A DNA stretch of 64,000 nucleotides from Silurus meridionalis (GCF_014805685.1 NC_060898.1:8500001-8564000); one strand, 5' to 3'. Positions 14,195-24,240 are shown, counted from the first letter of the stretch. The notes: a model not told the origin generated them from the sequence alone. Numbers and translations: made by a program.

Positions 14195-17100
14195 GAGAAG
14201 GATATGGATTACTATGTGTCCTTATTGTTGTATGAAATCTAAGGACACTGTACAGTTGGGGACTCTGGCAAGGCTCGCTATGGCAGCATAACTAAAAGAG
14301 AGAACCAGAAGGTAACACCGACATGAGGGATCTCTGGGATAAGAGACGACCCTCCACACCACCATCAACAAACCTGAGTAAACAATCAGGTGATCAGGGT
14401 TGGTCAGATGTGAATAGAGTTTGTAAACCAGCCATTCCCACTCACCAATTAGAACTAGGTGAGCAAACAGCAATCACACCAAGGTGCATGCTAAAACCAC
14501 TGATCTGAGATTGCGTTAGCAAGGTGCTCTTGATCCACTTCCAAGGAGACTTGTAGTCTAACCAAATTTATATGATCCAGAATTGACCCAGCTGCACAGA
14601 ACTGAACCAAATATGTTGTGTATTTTGGAATATTAGCAAATTTTTTTAATGCTAACCACTAAACTAACCCCTGAGGTGCAGTCTGTGTCTAGGTTGAATG
14701 ACATTTCATTCCACTGAATGCAAGCCATACAGTGTATAGAAATGACCTACTTGACAGAGTGTAATGCTGGGGATTATTGAGGTGCTTTAGATATCTGGAC
14801 TGCAAACCGAAAGGAAATACAGGATATGTTACAAAAATTTTGTAAGTAAGTTATATATATATATTATATATATAAAATGATTAATCAAAAATAACAGAAT
14901 ACTGAATCATTTATTTTATGCAATAAGCTAAATCATACAGTGAATGAACCCACATTTTAAAGGTAATAAACTGAAGAAAGGACTTTGGATATCATGACTT
15001 TTTGTGATTGTTGTGATGCACAGCTGACGGTTTTTCCATTGTAATGGATGGAGGGTTGTTGGCTGGTCATACGGTTCATTATTACTTTTGGTATGCGCTA
15101 TGCCCTTGTCAACTCGTACCGTGAGTAATAGTGCACTGTGACTGGCAGTTACAACAAACGGACCAAACACACATTCCCAACAAACACTTACTCATGAACA
15201 TACAGTAGCTTGGATCATATACTTAAAAAACCTAAAACACCTGGAACGTGAGAAAAGGATATCAGCAGCATTGTGATCTTATTTTAAACTGGATTTAGAC
15301 ACTGAAAGACAAAGAAAGTGAATTAAAATAACCATTTAAAAAATCATAATTTCACAATTTCTGATTTATCTCAGCTGTTAAAAAAACCTGAAACATTACA
15401 CTAGTTATAAAATGAGCTAAAAACGAGAGGTTAATTTGCCCCTTTGTAAATTCACGAAAGGATTTTTAAAATTCCTTAAACTTGTTTGTGTCTAACTGTG
15501 CATTTGGACTGACCAAGAACTGTGCTGTAAAACCTGCCTACAAGTCTATAGTAGGGTCTGGATTAATAATGAAGGTTTATTCAGTGCTGAAATATTTAAA
15601 CCTATATACCTACCAGGAGTAAAAAGTAAAATAGTAATGAATAGTTCATTCTTTATGCCTGAGCATCAGAACCCTGCTAAAAATAAAATAGCAGTCCTCA
15701 AAGAATTTAGTTTTAATGTTTATAATAGAAATTGTATTGGTTTTAATAGAATCTGTAATTGTCCTTGTGGGTTGCTACTGGATTCTTATTGCCTACTATT
15801 GATGATATTATATCTTGTAGATACAGTGGAACCCTGTTGTACGAGCATAATTCATTCTTGAAAAATTGCTCGTAGGTCCATTTGCTCGTACGTTCGAACT
15901 GATTTTCCCCATAAGAATGAATGTAAAAGTGATTTAATCCGTTCTGAGATCTCATTCGATCGCTTATTTCTGCACTTAAAAAGTAATTGTAGCCTATTTT
16001 AACAAACAAATACACCGCAAATTACCGTAATGTAAACATAATTTAACACTTACTGTCAGGGAGCTCCCTGATTCTTCTCCCGTGCGTGCCCTGCCCGCAC
16101 GGAGCTGCACGGCAGCTAACTAATCACACACCTGACTCTCGTTTAGCACTCATCACCCAACCATATATAAACCCCTCATTCACCCTCACTGTCCGTTATT
16201 ATCAATGGTTTGGCTGTACATGTCACGATTCTCCCGTGCTTGTGGTCAGCGGCGCGCTTCTCATACGCGCTCCTTTGGATATTACACAGACTGCTTCTCA
16301 TCCAGTTCTGGACTAAGTGGACATAAAATATAATAAAAATATAATAAAAATATAAAACTAAAAACAGGTAAAGTTTTTGCTGCACTGAACAACGAGAGCG
16401 ACCGAGTAATACGTCATTTACTAAGAGACTGATGCAACCCTCCGCCGAAAACGGGGAACCGGCAGCGTGGGTTTGCTCGTGCCTTCGAAATTTTGCGAGC
16501 AAGTTTGCTCGTATCTCCGTTTGCGCGTAAATAGGTTGCTTGTACAACAGGGTTTTACTGTACCATTAAGAACTAGAAGAACACCTTTGGCAACACGTGA
16601 TTGCATTTTGGTATTTACTGGGCACCAGAAGAGACCATTAGGACAAATTAACCATTTTTTTAACTTACTTTTTACTCTTTGGTCATTGTTCAGTCTTATA
16701 ATGCACCACCTTACAGGATATCACACACTTTCAGATTAGTCTAACAAATGTTTTACTTGTCTAATGATTTCATTTGTCGGAAACTGGGATCCCACAAATA
16801 TCTTGTAAACAAACGGGTAAAAAGGTCCTTTTAAAAAAGCATTGCAGATGATAGCATGGACCTTTTGGACATGTTGTTGCAACATAACATGTTTAATATT
16901 AAAAAAATTAGAAAGACATGACTGGACTTTGAGTGGTTAAGGGTGATCCATGAAGTAAATACTTAGAACCAGTTCACCACTGCTTACTACAGAAGATAAC
17001 ATCATGAAAGACAAAAACTGGAAGCGAGAAAGAGTAACTGCTTTTTTTTTTATCCATTGCATGAAATTCCGGTCTCTCTTTTTTTTCTTTCTATTTTTAC

Positions 17101-20100
17101 TCAAAACCCAGTTTTGGTTTGACAACAACCCATTTATTTCAGATCATTTAAACATTCTCTCTCTGTCTCTCTTCCCCTGTACACATGCTTAGCCTCTTTT
17201 ACTTGCATAACCCTAATAACACACACATCTGGGACAAATTGTTGAGATATGATTGTGATATATGGGTATGCAAGAAGCCAAGTCAAATCTAACTGGTACA
17301 TGTGTGTGAATGTGTGCAGTATGTAACGGCCTGGCTCTTATTCAGGCCTCCATCAGAACCCAAGCAGTGGAGCCCAGGAGACTCTGATTATTTTGGAGTT
17401 TATCCAGTCAAATATATGCTACTGGGATTAAATTCTTCTTTTGATATTTAGAGATTTGTGTAACATTGTGTGTGTATGTGTGCTGCCTAATTTGGAAAGC
17501 ACTCTTAACATTCCTTGGTTAGAGTCATCTATATAAGGAGGGCTACAGTGACTTTCTTTGGCTTATGATGAAAACCACTGCAGATCTTGAAAACGTTAAC
17601 TTGACTAATATAGGAAAACAGATAGAGAGACAGATGGTCAGACAGAAACAGTTCAATATTTTGCACCAGTTTTAAATAGTTCAGTTTTTAAATACACACT
17701 GTGCATTAAGAAAGTATTCAGACCTCCTAATCCTTTTGCACTTCTTATGCTTAAATACTTTATGTTTTTTCCCCATACATTTACGTTCCATACACCAAAA
17801 TGACAGCAAAAACACAGATCTGGGGAATTTTAAGATCGGGGGGGGGGGGGGTCTTCCATTTGTAGTCTTCCCCAGATCCATGGCAGGTACTTTGACTTCT
17901 TGGTTGATTACATTGGGGCTACATGGCTTACAAGTTTTTAGACCTCATATATGACTTTTCTTACTTTCTGGTATTCCTCATACCATCTAAGGGAGTTTAT
18001 CCTTGCCACAGTCACCCCAGGCTTGCACATCGGAGATAAATACACATACATTTAAAATATAACTTTATTTTTTTCTATAATTCTTGTATTCTGTGAAGTT
18101 GCATCAAGACAATGTCAATTGTGAAAACCACTGTAGAAATAAAATTGACTCGAATTAATTAAAAATAGACAGGTGTATGTTTTTTTCTAATCCTGTTCAA
18201 TAAACAAAATGTTCTACTTATTAATAATGACCAATATATAAGAAATTTTCAAAGATGACTGAGAAAAATGAGATGCACCTGTGCACAATTTAGCTAAGGG
18301 CCTGAATACTTATGCCATTGTGATTCATTATCACAAAATCTCTTTATTTTGTCTTTATGACACATTATAAAAAGATTTTGCATAATAAGACAAAATGGAA
18401 AATATAAAAAATAATAAAGGGGTTTAAATACATATATTTATAGTGTGGAAAATATAAACTTAAAACAAGAAATCTACAAAGAAAAATACTTTTTTTTAAA
18501 TGCATAAAAATGTTTAGATTCTAAAATGTATTTATATTAAAAAAGTAGAATGGCACAGGAAAAAAAGTGTTTGTGTAAAGTAAAACCAGTACCCCAAACT
18601 GGTGTACTTTGGAGTTCTTTCCAAGTGGTCCTTGGCTACTCTTCTGGCTAACCTTTTGACTCTCTGAATAGATATCATGTAAGGAGCTCCTGGTTGATGG
18701 ACAAGGGCTGTTTCATGCACTTGTCCATAATATTGCTTGCAGGAACATTTAGAAGTTTAAAAAACATTTGGTAACCTGTGCAATTCTTGTTTAGCAGAAC
18801 AATCTTGTTGTGAAAGTTTTAAATGTTTGTATATTCAGATATGCATAAATCGGTTTTTACGTATCAAAATATATTAACCGAACTGATTCAAATTTGAACA
18901 GGTATTAGGTACAGTAGAACTACTTAATGTAATCAGTTGCTGTCTTGCCAGTGATTTCCTGATTTTTCTTATCATATTCAATACTTTTTAAATCAATGTT
19001 TGGTCAAAGCTTAATTGCTGCATTGTGACTGCACTGTATCTGTCTGTCTATCTGTATCCCATTCCACATTTAGTTCCTATTTGCTGTTATAATAACATCC
19101 ACTTTTTTAGGAAGTTGTTCCACTAAATTTTGGAATGTGTTTGTGGAGATTTGTGACTCAGTGGTAAAGGTGCTGGGTTAATCGGAAAGTATTGCCAAGC
19201 TGCCAATCTTGGGCCCTTGAGCAAGGCCCTTAACCATCTGTGCTCCAGATGTGACCCTGTGCTCTTACCCCAACTTTTAAGCAAGCTGGCATATGCGAAG
19301 AAAGAATTTCACTGTGCTGTAATGTATATGTGACAAAAAAAGGCTATTCTATTCTATAGCAGGTTATATAAGATCTTCCTCTACAACCCATGAACACCAT
19401 ATCTTCATGGAGTTCATTCTGGAACAAGTTTGTAGTTCAATGTGAAGGGAAAATTGAATGCTGTCACCTCCAAAGACATTCTATTTGGAATTCTATTGAG
19501 AAGGTTGTGTGCCTTCAGCGTTGTGTTAACAGTTTAGGGAAGAACCACATATAGCTGGAAAAGTCAGGCTTTCCAATACTTTTGTTCATATATTATGCAC
19601 TGTTGTTAAACTCATAGTTCAGCAGTGATCAAGTGGTTAACATAGAAATCACGACGAGGATCATGGCACTCTGCCAATTTATTAAATATATAAGATGGAT
19701 TTCAGTCTTGTTGGGATTGGCATCTGTTGTTAAAAGTTTTGAAGTGCTTTTTTGAAAGTAGTGTGCTGGGACTCATGAATGTAAATGTATGTGTGTGTTT
19801 GAAGGTGAAGCTGTGGAACTGGTGGCAAATGTTACTGAAGAAGTCCAGATCCTCAGAAACAGAGTAGAGCTGCTGGAACAGGTAATCCCCGAATTAGCTG
19901 CATACACAACCCAGTCTCAAGGCATTTTCATGAAATGTAATCTATTGATTAATGTTCATAGACACGAAATTCCCGCTTTTTTCGTGTCACTGAGGACGAC
20001 TTTCTATGTAATGTATTTCAGTAAGAAGTACTTCTGGTGCCTTTACCAAAGTTTTCTTACTGCCACTGGATGCCACAGATGCTGTATTTCTTTTTTTCTC

Positions 20101-21306
20101 GTTTGTTATAGATTTTTTTAATCTTCAAGCACTTTAAATCAACATTTAAGCAGGAAATGTGTGGCTTTATTTTCGTTAAAATACTTGCTATTATAAACCA
20201 CTGTCATTGGTTCCTTTTAGTCAATATATAGTAAATATGGTTAATTAAGGAGACTCCATTAATTAGAGACACGCACATTTATTACGGTACAACCCTAACC
20301 CTAACCCTAACCCTTACCCTAACCCTAACCGTATATTTTCTGCCTTACTCATCGATCAACCTCAAACGATCTTTAGCCTCCTTTGCTATGGAAACGGAGC
20401 CAGACAAAGGCAGTCATGCTGAGTGACAAGAAAAAAGAGGGAAATTCGTGTCCATAAACAAATAAATCAATAGATAAAAATTTGTGACAATATCACGAAA
20501 TTACGTGAGAATGTGTTGGCATACACTATGTAACATTTGCACTATGCATTTTTATCTAGTTAAACTATTCAATAAATCGTAATAGCCAATCCACATTTTT
20601 GGGAGGGCGGGTCGGGTGACAGGTAGGAGAAAACTGTAAAACCTGGAGAAAACATAGCACAATGCGAATATAGAAAATTCTGCTCAGATAGCACTGAGGT
20701 ACGTAGGGAAATGTTACCAAGATGAAAAACCCAGGGGACACAGGGAGAACATGCAAAACTCCTCATAGATAGTAACCCAATGCTACAGTAATAAGTACTT
20801 ATTGTTTTTACTGATGAAACTGAGATTTACTGACTGAGCTAAACAACATTCTTCACTCTAAATGTAATAAATAATAATTGTATTGATACACCTCAGAAAT
20901 ATTTTTCCTGACAAAGTTTGGAGAGTTTATATAAATAACTATGTAGATTATTTTAGCGATAACATTTTTCACAAAAATAAAAAACATAGTTGAAAATAAT
21001 TATCTTGTCTTTCTCCTTGAAGAAATTGGAGATGGTTCTTGCTCCATTTTCCACTCTCTTTCCTCCAGAAGAGGATGTGGCCAGCAGAAATGGCTTCCTG
21101 TTAGACAGGACTGAGTTCCTGTCAGACCAAAACAACTTCCTGTCACACTCACTGCGGCAGTTGGACAGAATTGACTCTCTGAGTGAGCAGGTCAGCTTCC
21201 TGGAGGAGCGTCTGGGAACATGTGAGTGTGTGTTATGCTACACATAAAGCTTGGTGGAATCTACATATGTTTGTCATCAGTCAGCAATAGCTGATCAGCA
21301 CTGATC

Positions 21307-21378
<72 letters not shown>

Positions 21379-22288
21379 GTGGATGGGTGTAATCTTGTGG
21401 AAGCTTCACACCACAGACTGCTCCTCCCTCATAACTTTAATGCAAATGATGTATTTGTGCATCAAAATCTGGATTTATTTTCTTACTGAGCAGGCTGATG
21501 ATGTGATTAGAAATGGGTCTGGACTGTATCGCTACTCAAAAAAAAAAACATTTTGTAACATTGTAACATTGTGCTGAACCTGAATTATCTTGTAGTAGGT
21601 AAGACAGAATTCAAGGCTAGATATTATATGAATTACACAAATGGGAAATGCAGTTTTTGTTGAACCTGAGTTAATCAGCATAAAAACAAAACAAAAATAT
21701 GTTGCCCCATGTAGGTCATACAGACTGCACTCTCTGTTTGCTCTACAAAAGGTATCATTTTAGTTGGGAATGTTTTTTTTTTACTTTATTGTAGTTTCTT
21801 CACCATTATTAAAAGAAAGAAAAAAAGGTGCTGAACAGTAACAAAGTAAATTTAAATACATTTAAAGCCAAATATTTTTGTACTTTTACTCAAGTAAAAG
21901 TTTAAAGGAATTACTTTTCCTTTTCCTGGGGTAATATTTCACAGAGTATATCTCTACCTTAACTTAAGTTCATGGCTTGTGTACTTCGGCCACCACAGTC
22001 AACAGTAGCCTATAGTTTCTCTATTTGAGAATTTCTCCTTTCAGACTCATGAAATTGCCAGAAGTTCCACCAGGTGTCAGGAGTTAAATAAAGTTAGGTT
22101 CAGGAAATGGAAATATCCATTTAATATCCTGATTTATATTTTTAATTTAAACAGTAGGAATAAAATAAATTAATCTTCCCCAGTATCTTTGTCCTATTTA
22201 GTATTTCTAATATTTAAAATGAATAATTATTAATATTTGTATGCACAGATACAGTTACAAATTCATATAATACTATTGTGTAACATCC

Positions 22289-22376
<88 letters not shown>

Positions 22377-24008
22377 AAGTCCTCGGATATCTATCCTGTT
22401 CATTAGAACATTAGACAACAACAAATCCTGAAGAATTCTCAAGACTGTTCTCAACTGCTTGTCAGCTGCTTGTTGTTGATGGCCTCTGTCTACATATCTC
22501 TGTCCAGTGACATACAACATACATATCATCTACAGAGATATCATAAAATATGGGTGCATGTTTATACAATATTTATAACACATTTAGAAAAAAAAAAGAA
22601 ACTTGTCTTGTTTTGGTTATTTATTCATATCTTTAATTCTATGACTCTGCATGTTTGCTACTTGATATTGACCTGGTAATGATCTGAAAACCAATACAAT
22701 AATACAGTAAAAGTTTTGCTGCGATAATACGTTTTTGCTCTAAGAGTAAGCAGAATTGAATTAGAACAGTATTCTTTATTAAGCAAAACAAAGTAGAATA
22801 CTATATTTCTAATCATATGTAATTATATATCAAATGTAACTGATATTTAGTGTAAATAGGTTTAACTTCATTCAGTTTCATTCACCATTTAGCAGAAACC
22901 TGTTTGTTTTTCATTTAAGAGGCAAACTGCTAAAACTTTCCACGAGTATATTTTTCAGAAAGACCTGCTTGTGGTTTGGATGACTGCTATGTATATTGTG
23001 ATGGGTTTTAGTAAGTGAAGTTTTTCTGCTTTGTCACAAACAGTAGTGTTCAGTATATTATACAGACTCACATATGATTTTTGGCTGTTATTACAAACTA
23101 AAAGCCTGTCGTAAACAGCATATTTGTCCATTTATTTTAGAGTACACACTTTGTTTTAGAAACAACATATTTATTTGATACAATAAAAATTTTATTTGAA
23201 TAGATCTTTTAATTGTGAACATTGTCACAATGCAGCTTTACAGGAACAAATATGTTACAAAGATACATTTTATAAACCTAATGCCTAATGCGTAGGGGCT
23301 CTTTCTGCTCCCAAAACAGCCTCAGTTCGTTGTGACATTGATATTGAAAATATTTCTTTGCATCATGCAGTAGCTTCAGTTATTTCAAGTGTACTACTAT
23401 GTTGTAGGCATCCCAAAGGTATTCTGGATTTAGATCTGGTCACTGGGAAAACCATTGAAAAACACAGAAACCATGTACATCGGTCCATAAATTTATGGTG
23501 TTGGTGCCAAATTCTGATCTGCTTTCCGTTTTTGGCTGGTAGATGTTTTGCTTAAAAAATCCCATGAGATCAGTAGTAATAGAAAAACTCAGTCGAGCCA
23601 GTCATGCCAAGGTCAAAAAAAGTAGGTGGATTGAAGTACTCTAAATGTATATTTCTCTATATATTTCTCTGTATAAAAATATAGTTTTATGTATTCATAC
23701 ATTTCATGCCCACAGTGACAAACTGCATCTTTTCAGTGAAGAGTGATTTCATCCTGTTCGGCTTGTTCATTTCATATTCTGTGAAGATTCATAAACATTT
23801 CATATTTTTTATCAATACTTTTTGAAAGCTTTTTAGAAGTGCTGTATCAGAATGTATCAGGGTTGCAGTCCTCACTATTTATTGTGAGAACAATATATAT
23901 TGTCCTGTCCTTGATGTTCCTGTATTTGTGTGTAGATTGTTTTTTTTTCACATCATGGTGATTATTTTCCAAATTTTCTATATTTCAGGCTCTTGCCGAG
24001 AAAATTAG
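8973..24008 (+). CDS. egfl7: EGF-like domain-containing protein 7 (EGFL7/VE-statin), 8 coding exons, 303 aa
   Basis: Secreted, matrix-associated endothelial protein that guides vessel tube formation and is the host gene of miR-126. Coding exons: 8973-9052, 11145-11264, 11453-11565, 12368-12463, 13421-13627, 19805-19881, 21023-21221 and 23989-24008. All introns are GT-AG, and the 912 nt total gives a clean frame to TAG. Residues 1 to about 19 are a signal peptide ([18 protein letters not shown]). The EMI domain spans about 28-105 and starts RRVC, with CSTYK and CCPGWRR. EGF1 is about 106-136 (CLNGGSC ... [12 protein letters not shown]). Ca-binding EGF2 is about 137-175 (DVDEC ... CVCADGF). A Pro-rich linker follows, then a coiled coil ([26 protein letters not shown]) ending CSCREN. 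The human protein is 273 aa; most of the extra length is in the exon 5 linker. Splice choices are by homology and frame. The order egfl7-agpat2-dipk1b supports orthology. Confidence 0.95.
9103..9260. repeat. (AAT)n array passing into an inverted (ATT)n array
   Basis: About 15 AAT units (9103-9148) are followed by AACGATGATAATT. The inverse, ATTATTATCATCGTCATT, appears around 9195-9213, so the two halves can fold on each other. The array sits about 50 bp after the donor of egfl7 coding exon 1. Confidence 0.85.
9300..10080. other. egfl7 intron 1, nothing recognised
   Basis: AT-rich intronic sequence without a recognisable element or exon. Confidence 0.4.
10225..10500 (-). repeat. Remnants of a mariner-type repeat and of an L2-type 3' tail
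   Basis: About 10230-10270 carries the phrase CAGGGCTCTGCGCAGGCCAC, seen in the mariner family also found at 24870-25560. From 10317 to about 10500 the sequence matches, on the minus strand, the L2 tail seen at 38590-38770 (GAGAGAAACCAGACTCAAAAGGGAACC in two parts, and GACATTATCAC). Confidence 0.5.
10501..11144. other. egfl7 intron 1, distal part
   Basis: No element recognised. The polypyrimidine tract and the acceptor TCTCCTGCAG (11135-11144) end the intron. Confidence 0.5.
11145..11264 (+). CDS. egfl7: egfl7 coding exon 2 (EMI domain, first half)
   Basis: Begins in phase 2 (G|AGG AGA GTA TGT). Encodes [12 protein letters not shown] then TESFLQPV and [11 protein letters not shown], the conserved first half of the EMI domain. 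Donor AA|GTAAGA. Confidence 0.95.
11453..11565 (+). CDS. egfl7: egfl7 coding exon 3 (EMI domain, second half)
   Basis: Acceptor TGTTTCAG. Encodes TVYKVSYRQ and [15 protein letters not shown], with the paired Cys and the CCPGW motif typical of EMI domains. Donor CAGG|GTAAAA. Confidence 0.95.
11754..12045. mobile_element. MITE of Tc1/mariner/Tigger type, 292 bp
   Basis: Starts TACATTGGAAC and ends in the inverse of TACAGTGCAACCTCGATA, with TA at both edges. The ends carry CGACCTCGATA-type boxes. The interior is non-coding and AT-rich. It lies in egfl7 intron 3. Confidence 0.65.
12368..12463 (+). CDS. egfl7: egfl7 coding exon 4 (EGF-like domain 1)
   Basis: Encodes [12 protein letters not shown], then [16 protein letters not shown], one six-cysteine EGF module. 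The donor AG|GTGCCC leaves one base of the Asp that opens EGF2. Confidence 0.95.
   Translation: MYVCRHVLMVVPAQGQITVHVPLAGQDVTAR
12464..12848. other. egfl7 intron 4, proximal part
   Basis: AT-rich. No element or exon recognised. Confidence 0.4.
12849..13016. repeat. (GTTA)n then (TTTC)n microsatellite
   Basis: About seven GTTA units pass into about 34 TTTC units with one TTTTTC slip near 12955. Lys/Glu/Arg open frames on the other strand are artefacts of the repeat. Confidence 0.95.
13149..13212. repeat. (CA)n microsatellite
   Basis: About 31 uninterrupted CA units in egfl7 intron 4. Confidence 0.95.
13332..13420 (+). repeat. (CT)n and (CA)n tract forming the acceptor region of egfl7 exon 5
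   Basis: CT-rich repeat (13332-13395), then a short (CA)n, then TTTGTGTGCTAG. The microsatellite itself supplies the polypyrimidine tract for the exon 5 acceptor. Confidence 0.85.
13421..13627 (+). CDS. egfl7: egfl7 coding exon 5 (Ca-binding EGF-like domain 2 and linker)
   Basis: Encodes [29 protein letters not shown] and the RRSC end of the domain, with D-x-D-E-C and the aromatic Tyr for calcium binding. It continues with a linker rich in Pro and Leu ([15 protein letters not shown]) and then Asn. The linker is longer than in the human protein. Donor GAG|GTGAGA. Confidence 0.95.
13628..14140. other. egfl7 intron 5, proximal part
   Basis: No feature recognised. Confidence 0.4.
14147..14190. 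repeat. (GA)n microsatellite
   Basis: About 21 GA units. It adjoins an L2-tail fragment that, like the copy at 38020-38330, has a CT/GA array next to it. Confidence 0.9.
14222..14515 (-). repeat. L2-type LINE 3' untranslated fragment
   Basis: On the minus strand it matches 38040-38230 almost word for word (GGGTCGTCTCTTATCCCAGA, CTCATGTCGGTGTTACCTTC). The open frame through it ([18 protein letters not shown]) is also shared with the copy downstream of the L2 reverse transcriptase end at 37663. It is therefore a repeat, not a gene. Confidence 0.75.
14516..15061. other. egfl7 intron 5 between the L2 fragment and mir-126
   Basis: No separate feature recognised apart from a short interrupted AT tract near 14850-14876. 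Confidence 0.4.
15062..15146 (+). ncRNA. mir126: microRNA mir-126 precursor hairpin
   Basis: Endothelial microRNA carried in an egfl7 intron. In vertebrates it promotes VEGF signalling by repressing SPRED1 and PIK3R2. The 5p arm occupies 15077-15097 (CATTATTACTTTTGGTATGC...) and the 3p arm 15114-15135 (TCGTACCGTGAGTAATAGTG...). Outer stem bases GCTGGTCA (15062-15069) pair with TGACTGGC (15139-15146). The 3p seed CGTACCG is intact. Compared with the canonical arms as I know them, there is one change in 5p (C to T near position 18) and two near the 3p end (A to G at position 18, last base A). The host strand, the intron and the hairpin all agree with mir-126. Confidence 0.96.
15147..15831. other. 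egfl7 intron 5, nothing recognised
   Basis: AT-rich. Only chance open frames. Confidence 0.4.
15832..16562. mobile_element. Non-autonomous DNA transposon with inverted ends, 731 bp
   Basis: Left end TACAGTGGAACCCTGTTGTA; right end, read inward on the minus strand, TACAGTAAAACCCTGTTGTA. Both are followed by CGAGC/GCTCGT-rich boxes, and TA lies at each edge. The end type (CAGTGGAACC) resembles mariner/Tigger-like MITEs. The middle (about 16070-16320) is more GC-rich and may be a separate insert. No transposase frame is seen. Confidence 0.75.
16563..17690. other. egfl7 intron 5, nothing recognised
   Basis: No clear exon or element. Chance open frames only. Confidence 0.35.
17692..18445. mobile_element. 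Decayed Tc1-like element with an L2-tail fragment inside
   Basis: Left edge AAGAAAGTATTCAGACC and right edge GGGCCTGAATACTTATG are partly inverse to each other, a signature seen at the ends of a common fish Tc1 family. Between them 17930-18160 resembles the L2 tail (GGGAGTTTATCCTTGCCACA, CAAGACAATGTC, AAATAAAATTGA). A G12 run lies at 17838-17851. No intact transposase remains. Confidence 0.55.
18446..19054. other. egfl7 intron 5, nothing recognised
   Basis: The 18590-18720 stretch is slightly more complex than its surroundings and looks like old repeat, but I cannot assign it. Confidence 0.3.
19055..19605 (-). mobile_element. Mariner-type repeat remnant split by a SINE
   Basis: 19055-19147 and about 19350-19605 read, on the minus strand, as parts of the mariner-type family seen at 24235-24740 (CACATTTAGTTCCTATTTGC; CCAATACTTTTGTTCATATA). 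The two parts are interrupted by the SINE at 19148-19349. Confidence 0.6.
19148..19349 (+). mobile_element. tRNA-derived SINE copy
   Basis: Carries GACTCAGTGGTAAAGGTGCT, then GCCAAGCTGCCAATCTTGGG, CCCTTGAGCAAGGCCCTTAA and a tail GAAAGAATTTCACTGTGCTG before TCTATTCTAT. A related copy is at 55650-55825. The internal pol III B box has decayed. Confidence 0.65.
19805..19881 (+). CDS. egfl7: egfl7 coding exon 6 (start of coiled coil)
   Basis: Encodes [17 protein letters not shown] and RNRVELLEQ, matching the Leu/Val-rich coiled coil of EGFL7. The acceptor (TGTGTGTTTGAAG) has a weak, purine-interrupted polypyrimidine tract, but the phase fits both sides. Donor CAG|GTAATC. Confidence 0.9.
19882..20280. 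other. egfl7 intron 6, proximal part
   Basis: Contains ACACGAAATTCCCG near 19961 and, beyond the telomere-like array, GAAATTCGTGTCC near 20440 in inverse orientation. This is probably an old repeat, but the family is not identified. Confidence 0.3.
20290..20330. repeat. Interstitial telomere-like array (CCCTAA)n
   Basis: Six to seven CCCTAA units with one CCCTTA variant in egfl7 intron 6. It is flanked on both sides by ordinary intron, so it is not a chromosome end. Confidence 0.85.
20331..21022. other. egfl7 intron 6, distal part
   Basis: No confident element. Ends at the acceptor TTTCTCCTTGAAG. Confidence 0.4.
21023..21221 (+). CDS. egfl7: egfl7 coding exon 7 (C-terminal coiled coil)
   Basis: Encodes [19 protein letters not shown], a short FLSD/FLSH repeat region and [20 protein letters not shown], the most conserved C-terminal block of the family. 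Donor ACAT|GTGAGT leaves one base of the penultimate-motif Cys. Confidence 0.95.
21314..21375. repeat. (AT)n microsatellite
   Basis: About 30 AT units about 90 bp after the exon 7 donor of egfl7. Confidence 0.95.
21376..22290. other. egfl7 intron 7, nothing recognised
   Basis: AT-rich. No exon or element identified. Confidence 0.35.
22291..22374. repeat. Compound (GA)n(GT)n microsatellite
   Basis: About 18 GA units pass directly into about 23 GT units. Confidence 0.95.
22375..23160. other. egfl7 intron 7, nothing recognised
   Basis: AT-rich sequence without recognisable features. Confidence 0.35.
23165..23560. repeat. L2-tail scrap and Tc1/mariner remnant
   Basis: 23180-23265 resembles the L2 tail on the minus strand (ATTGTGAACATTGTCACAATGCAGC). 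23295-23560 resembles a Tc1/mariner transposon body (CTGCTCCCAAAACAGCCTCA; TTTAGATCTGGTCACTGGGA). Neither is coding. Confidence 0.45.
23561..23988. other. egfl7 intron 7, distal part
   Basis: Nothing recognised. Ends with the acceptor TCTATATTTCAG before the last coding exon. Confidence 0.5.
23989..24008 (+). CDS. egfl7: egfl7 coding exon 8 (last 6 residues and stop)
   Basis: Only 20 coding bases: completes Cys and adds SCREN then TAG. Human EGFL7 ends with the comparable CSCKKDS. The acceptor and phase match exon 7. Confidence 0.9.
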
Positions 24009-24165
24009 ACAACAAAACAAGGCACACCTGCAACTGAACACACCCTGAGTTCAACTTTGTGAGAAACAACAGTAAAACAGACCTAAAATCGGCAATTCTT
24101 CGCCCATCAACCCTGTCTTCAAATACATTATATGTTAAAGAATATGTGGACACACACATTTTATA

Positions 24166-24167
<2 letters not shown>
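24009..24167 (+). other. egfl7: egfl7 3' untranslated start
   Basis: Sequence after the stop, before the AT array. No AATAAA is present here. The next plausible + strand signals are at about 25086 and 26085, so the 3' end cannot be fixed. Confidence 0.4.

Positions 24168-24238
<71 letters not shown>
24168..24238. repeat. (AT)n(AC)n microsatellite
   Basis: About 29 AT units followed by five AC units, abutting a mariner-type end. Confidence 0.95.

Positions 24239-24240
<2 letters not shown>

Noticed and set aside
14928..15170. Minus-strand open frame across the mir-126 locus
   Set aside because: It overlaps the hairpin by chance. There is no homology and it lies antisense within an egfl7 intron.
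20290..20330. Chromosome end
   Set aside because: Only about 40 bp of telomere-like repeat, with egfl7 exons on both sides.
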